Part shown: one piece after another, positions 6,140 through 8,263 of the stretch | How positions within the stretch are numbered: position 1 is the first letter of the stretch | Layout of the letters: every line of letters starts with the position of its first letter | Assembly: GCA_016930115.1 (NCBI GenBank) | Contig: JAFGHN010000225.1 | Coordinates: forward strand, 1 to 8,263 | DNA length: 8,263 nt | Origin: Spirochaetales bacterium | GTDB lineage: Bacteria; Spirochaetota; Spirochaetia; ARS1246 | Direction of reading: 5' to 3' | Program-made: the position numbers and the translations under genes | The notes under the pieces: generated by a model | What the model was told of the DNA's origin: nothing | Seen by the model: only the letters and a program-made list of their open reading frames with translations | The model's database searches: none

Positions 6140-6168
6140 ATCATAATCCTCTCCGGAAACCTTGTCAA
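6140..6168 (-). promoter_or_regulatory. Sigma-70 type promoter of the arabinofuranosidase gene
   Basis: On the minus strand a perfect TTGACA (6168-6163) is followed by exactly 17 nt and then TATGAT (6145-6140), five of six to consensus. The predicted start of transcription is near 6133, giving a leader of about 60 nt before the GTG start at 6071. This is the clearest promoter in the window. Confidence 0.75.
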
Positions 6169-6209
6169 AAAGACAAACGGGCGGACGTGGGTTTTTCGTT
6201 CTGTCCTGT

Positions 6210-6227
6210 TATAATACCGGATATAAT
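6210..6227 (+). promoter_or_regulatory. Tandem TATAAT boxes upstream of the second GNAT gene
   Basis: Two perfect TATAAT hexamers (6210-6215 and 6222-6227) occur 12 bp apart, inside a near-exact repeat of ATAATACCGG / ATAATACGGG. They lie 23 to 40 nt before the ATG at 6250. No good -35 is visible at 16-18 nt from either box, so one may depend on an activator, or only one may be used. Their orientation fits the plus-strand GNAT gene. Confidence 0.5.
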
Positions 6228-6249
6228 ACGGGAAGCTGGTAAGAGCCGT

Positions 6250-6717
6250 ATGGAAAACAGAAAGTGTTTCGTATACAGGGGTATAAAACTACCTGAACCC
6301 TCTCTATATCCGGTTACGTATAAGCCGGAGTTTTTTTACATGGAACTGGATCTGGAATCGGAATTATTGTTTGAATTACGGAAAAGGAACGGCATAAAGC
6401 CTTACAGGATAAACGAAAGCAGCGAGGAAGAATTAGCGCAGATTCGCACTTTCTTTTATGACAACAGGCACACTTTTTATTTTCTATTTGACCGCCGCGC
6501 GCTTATCGGCAGTGTGTTGTACCTGCGAAATTACGTACGGTCTTTGGTTGTTTCTCAAGCGTATCAAAGAAAAGGATACGGTACGAAGCTGGCGTCTTTT
6601 GCAGTGAATAGAATATTTGACAGCGGTTATGATTGTGTCGAACTCCACACATTGGCCGGTAACATCGCAGCTGAGCAGTTATACAAGAAATTAGGTTTTG
6701 TAGAAGTGAAACCTTAA
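6250..6717 (+). CDS. GNAT-family N-acetyltransferase, AT-rich
   Basis: 155 residues. The C-terminal half is a clear GNAT domain: LIGSVLYLRNYVRSLVV (85-101) forms the beta hairpin, and SQAYQRKGYGTKL (103-115) supplies the Q/R-x-x-G-x-G acetyl-CoA loop (Q106, G109, G111). CVELHTLAGN (129-138) is followed by AAEQLYKKLGF (141-151), with N138 and Y145 in the usual motif B positions. The first ~60 residues (YPVTYKPEFFYMELDLESELLFEL) are less typical. The acceptor is unknown. The ATG at 6250 was preferred to an open extension back to 6043, because that extension crosses the divergent promoter and the 5' end of the arabinofuranosidase; a TAAGAG lies a few bases upstream. The gene is AT-richer than its neighbours (22 of 60 bases G/C at 6361-6420, against 37 of 60 at 7081-7140), which hints at recent transfer. 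Confidence 0.88.
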   Translation: MENRKCFVYRGIKLPEPSLYPVTYKPEFFYMELDLESELLFELRKRNGIKPYRINESSEEELAQIRTFFYDNRHTFYFLFDRRALIGSVLYLRNYVRSLVVSQAYQRKGYGTKLASFAVNRIFDSGYDCVELHTLAGNIAAEQLYKKLGFVEVKP

Positions 6718-6818
6718 AAAAATCGTCCGCCCGGCGGCCAAGCACGGTTTCAGCCCTGCTCCCGTAACAGCCTGGCCCGGGGCCATTCAGCGCGATGATT
6801 GTCAAAGGTTGAGAAATT

Positions 6819-6872
6819 ATGGTAAGCACCTGTATCGAGGTATGTCAGGGGTGCGCTATGCCTCAGTTATAG
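6819..6872 (+). CDS. Possible 17-residue Cys-rich leader peptide ahead of the HAD gene
   Basis: A short open frame reads MVSTCIEVCQGCAMPQL, with cysteines at 5, 9 and 12. AAAGG lies about 10 nt before its ATG. Its TAG stop (6870-6872) touches the AGGGGG ribosome site of the HAD gene, which starts 9 nt later. This layout fits a translated leader coupled to the next gene, but so short a frame may be chance. Confidence 0.2.
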   Translation: MVSTCIEVCQGCAMPQL

Positions 6873-6881
6873 GGGGACAAA

Positions 6882-7580
6882 ATGGATTGGATCAACAACA
6901 TTAAAGCATTGACGTTTGATTTGTTCGGCACCGTGATGGATATCAAGGGCAGTACCTTGGAGGCAACTCGGGCATATCTCGAAAAGAAAGGTTCCGCGCT
7001 GAAGAGCGAGCAGTTCTGGGACATCTTCAGAGTCCGCCAGCGCCTTGAGCAGTACCAGGACAACATCCTCATGTTGGGTCATTCGGGCTACCGGCAGGCG
7101 GTCAGGCGTGCTTTCATGCACACCTCGCGTATGCTCGGTATCGAACCGTCTGAGGCGGATGTGAAAGAGTATCTCCTGGCGTGGGAAGGTTTGCAGCCGT
7201 TTCCGGAGGTTCTTGCGGGGCTCGACAGACTGAAAGAAAAGTATGCGCTGGTCGTGCTGTCAAACGGGGAGCTTCCCTTTCTTCAGCATCTTGTCAAAGA
7301 CAACCTGAAGTGGAAGTTTGACGATATCATATCCGTAGAGACGGTGGGGGCGTTCAAGCCTTCCCCGGCTGTTTACAGAAAGGCGGCGTCCATCCTTGGC
7401 CTGGAAGCTGGACAGTGCCTGATGGTCTCTTCCAACTCTTTTGACTACCTGGGCGCCCGGGCCTGTAGCTTCCGGGCCGCATTCGTCAACCGGAACAATG
7501 CCCCGCTGGAGATTTCGCCGCTCCTTCCCGATCTGACGGTATCCGATTTCAGCGAACTGGCGGACGCGCTGTTGCGGTAA
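6882..7580 (+). CDS. HAD-superfamily hydrolase of the L-2-haloacid dehalogenase type
   Basis: 232 residues, the usual length for type II haloacid dehalogenases and related HAD phosphatases. Motif I is FDLFGTVMD with nucleophile D13 and T17. Motif II is VVLSNGE (S127, N128), motif III is GAFKPSPAVY (K159, Y165), and motif IV is SSNSFDYLGA (S183, N185, D188). The SSN-x-x-D form of motif IV and the GxFKPxPxxY block are those of L-2-haloacid dehalogenase rather than of ordinary phosphoglycolate-phosphatase-like proteins, which have DD in motif IV. The helical cap spans roughly residues 21-100. I could not place the substrate-carboxylate arginine of true dehalogenases with confidence, so dehalogenase activity is not assured and a phosphatase is possible. 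The ATG is preceded by AGGGGG at 5 nt. It is monocistronic as far as visible and converges on the NUDIX gene. Confidence 0.88.
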   Translation: MDWINNIKALTFDLFGTVMDIKGSTLEATRAYLEKKGSALKSEQFWDIFRVRQRLEQYQDNILMLGHSGYRQAVRRAFMHTSRMLGIEPSEADVKEYLLAWEGLQPFPEVLAGLDRLKEKYALVVLSNGELPFLQHLVKDNLKWKFDDIISVETVGAFKPSPAVYRKAASILGLEAGQCLMVSSNSFDYLGARACSFRAAFVNRNNAPLEISPLLPDLTVSDFSELADALLR

Positions 7581-7603
7581 GCCGTGCGGAGAATGCTCAC
7601 CTT

Positions 7604-7631
7604 GCCGGTGCCCTGCCGGCTACAGTCCGGC
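7604..7631. terminator. Overlapping GCCGG/CCGGC hairpins between convergent genes
   Basis: Two mutually exclusive stems share the central arm: GCCGG (7604-7608) with CCGGC (7616-7620), and GCCGG (7615-7619) with CCGGC (7627-7631), each with a 7-nt loop. They sit between the HAD stop (7578-7580) and the NUDIX stop (7622-7620) and run into the end of the NUDIX gene. No T-run follows on either strand, so a bidirectional terminator role is only a guess. Confidence 0.35.
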
Positions 7632-8021
7632 GAGATACTGCCTCACAACCTCGCCGTGCTTGAAAGCAAGTTTCATGTTTCTTAGCTCGGCGTGGCTGAA
7701 CCAGCGCAACTCCCGCACCTCCGATTCCTGCCGCGATTCGGCGCCTTCAACGTGCACGACAAACATCAGCGCTACCGCGTGCCAGTCCAAATCAGGGAAA
7801 TACTCGTTGAAATAACCGAGAAACCGGTGGCCCGTGACGGTGAGGCCGGTTTCTTCCTGTATTTCGCGGAAAAGCGCCGTTTCAACCTCTTCGCCGAATT
7901 CTATGTGGCCCCCCGGGAGGCACCAATAACCGTCAAAGGGAGGATGATTGCGAAGGGCGAGTAGCACTCCGCGTGCACCTTCAATTACCGCTCCCACGGT
8001 TGTCTTTACAGGTTTGTACAT
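7620..8021 (-). CDS. NUDIX hydrolase
   Basis: 133 residues with a perfect Nudix box, G-x5-E-x7-REU-x-EE-x-GU, at residues 38-60 (G38, E44, R52, E53, E56, E57, G59), preceded by the typical WCLPGGHIEFGE. NUDIX enzymes cleave a nucleoside diphosphate linked to another group, using Mg2+ bound by the box glutamates. The overall look (VGAVIEGARGVLLALRNHPPFDGYWCLPGG) is that of small MutT/ADP-ribose-pyrophosphatase-like house-cleaning enzymes; the substrate cannot be assigned. Start ATG 8021-8019 has GGGAG about 11 nt upstream. It follows the SDR gene by 19 nt, so the two are probably co-transcribed. Confidence 0.93.
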   Translation of the reverse strand: MYKPVKTTVGAVIEGARGVLLALRNHPPFDGYWCLPGGHIEFGEEVETALFREIQEETGLTVTGHRFLGYFNEYFPDLDWHAVALMFVVHVEGAESRQESEVRELRWFSHAELRNMKLAFKHGEVVRQYLAGL

Positions 8022-8040
8022 CGCTGTATTCGCTCCCGCG

Positions 8041-8263
8041 TTATTGCCATGGTACGCCTGACAGCTCGGCGCTCAAACTCATGAGTTTCTCCATCTCCTC
8101 CCGGGAAGTCTTCTTGCTGCAAAAGGGTACTTTGCGGGAGGATGCGAAAAACGCACCGGTCGCCTCTCGTATCTCCTCTGAAAGAGCGGCGTATGCGCCT
8201 GTTTTTGTAGACCGGCTCAAGAATAGGTTGGCAAGGCCGAAGGCCGGACGCAAAAGCGCCGGC
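8041..8263 (-). CDS. C-terminal fragment of a short-chain dehydrogenase/reductase (SDR)
   Basis: The last 73 residues of a gene that enters from beyond the window end; the stop is TAA at 8043-8041. The fragment starts PALLRPAFGLANLF and includes KTGAYAALSEEIREATGAFF and a final EKLMSLSAELSGVPW. This resembles the C-terminus of classical SDRs of the retinol-dehydrogenase / protochlorophyllide-reductase-like group. There the sequence reads K-x-x-x-GA-x-x-x-x-x-LA..., then (T)GKYF-like residues, and ends with LW-x-x-S-x-x-L-x-G. The Rossmann fold and the Y-x3-K active site are outside the window, so substrate and cofactor cannot be judged. A TTG at 8253 is not a real start, because the frame stays open to the window edge. 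The NUDIX gene follows 19 nt later. Confidence 0.65.
   Translation of the reverse strand, partial: PALLRPAFGLANLFLSRSTKTGAYAALSEEIREATGAFFASSRKVPFCSKKTSREEMEKLMSLSAELSGVPWQ

Noticed and set aside
5067..6146. Long plus-strand open frame of 359 codons opposite the arabinofuranosidase gene
   Set aside because: It lies antisense to a GH51 gene with intact catalytic motifs and has no recognisable domain. The composition of the GH51 codons explains the lack of stops.
4468..6159. 12-bp direct repeat CCTCTCCGGAAA (4468-4479 and 6148-6159) flanking the arabinofuranosidase region
   Set aside because: I considered it as an insertion or deletion footprint, but about two 12-bp matches are expected by chance in a window this long and no other boundary signal is present.
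6043..6249. Upstream extension of the second GNAT gene (69 extra codons)
   Set aside because: It overlaps the divergent promoter and 5' end of the arabinofuranosidase and contains the TATAAT boxes. The GNAT domain does not need it.
6718..6881. TTGTCA (6799-6804) or TTGAGA (6809-6814) as -35 of a HAD promoter; TGGCCC-G-GGGCCA quasi-palindrome (6773-6785)
   Set aside because: No -10 at an acceptable distance matches well, and the palindrome is short, GC-only and has no T-run, so neither is called as a feature.

Overview
This window looks like moderately GC-rich bacterial chromosome. Genes are closely packed, starts are Shine-Dalgarno type, and there are no rRNA, tRNA, CRISPR or transposase signals. 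The families present (a split UxaA-type dehydratase, a stand-alone pyruvate-kinase C-terminal domain protein, a cytoplasmic PAL-like NHL propeller, a D-threonine-aldolase-like enzyme) recur in anaerobic or environmental bacteria such as Chloroflexota and deltaproteobacterial lineages, and the pyruvate-kinase-domain family also in archaea. I cannot fix the phylum from sequence alone, and this placement is a weak inference.

Left part (1-3.86 kb), all on the minus strand: a run of six genes read right to left. They are an SRPBCC-fold protein (3781-3314), a stand-alone pyruvate-kinase C-terminal (PK_C-like) domain protein (3243-2680), a six-bladed NHL propeller with the catalytic residues of peptidyl-hydroxyglycine alpha-amidating lyase (2565-1630), the SAF small subunit (1587-1279) and large subunit (1282-125) of a split UxaA-family (altronate dehydratase / sulfolactate sulfo-lyase type) enzyme, and the first 36 codons of a D-threonine-aldolase/D-serine-dehydratase-like PLP enzyme that leaves the window. 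The last three are tightly coupled (4-nt overlap, then a 16-nt gap). The set reads as a small catabolic operon for a hydroxy-acid, sugar-acid or acyl-amino-acid type substrate. The substrate is unknown, and this is the best candidate for an undescribed pathway here.

Middle part (3.86-6.25 kb): a GNAT acetyltransferase on the plus strand (3959-4444) converges on a GH51 alpha-L-arabinofuranosidase on the minus strand (6071-4581). Just downstream of the arabinofuranosidase, on the same strand, is a 30-codon open stretch that reads like the C-terminal tail of an enolase-superfamily dehydratase, probably a gene remnant. The arabinofuranosidase has a near-consensus sigma-70 promoter with an inverted repeat placed at the predicted transcription start.

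Right part (6.2-8.26 kb): a second, noticeably AT-richer GNAT gene (6250-6717) follows tandem TATAAT boxes. Then comes a haloacid-dehalogenase-type HAD hydrolase (6882-7580), preceded by a possible 17-residue Cys-rich leader ORF. It converges on a NUDIX hydrolase (8021-7620), which lies 19 nt downstream of the C-terminus of a short-chain dehydrogenase/reductase cut by the window end. Several gene ends and leaders carry small GCCGG/CCGGC hairpins.
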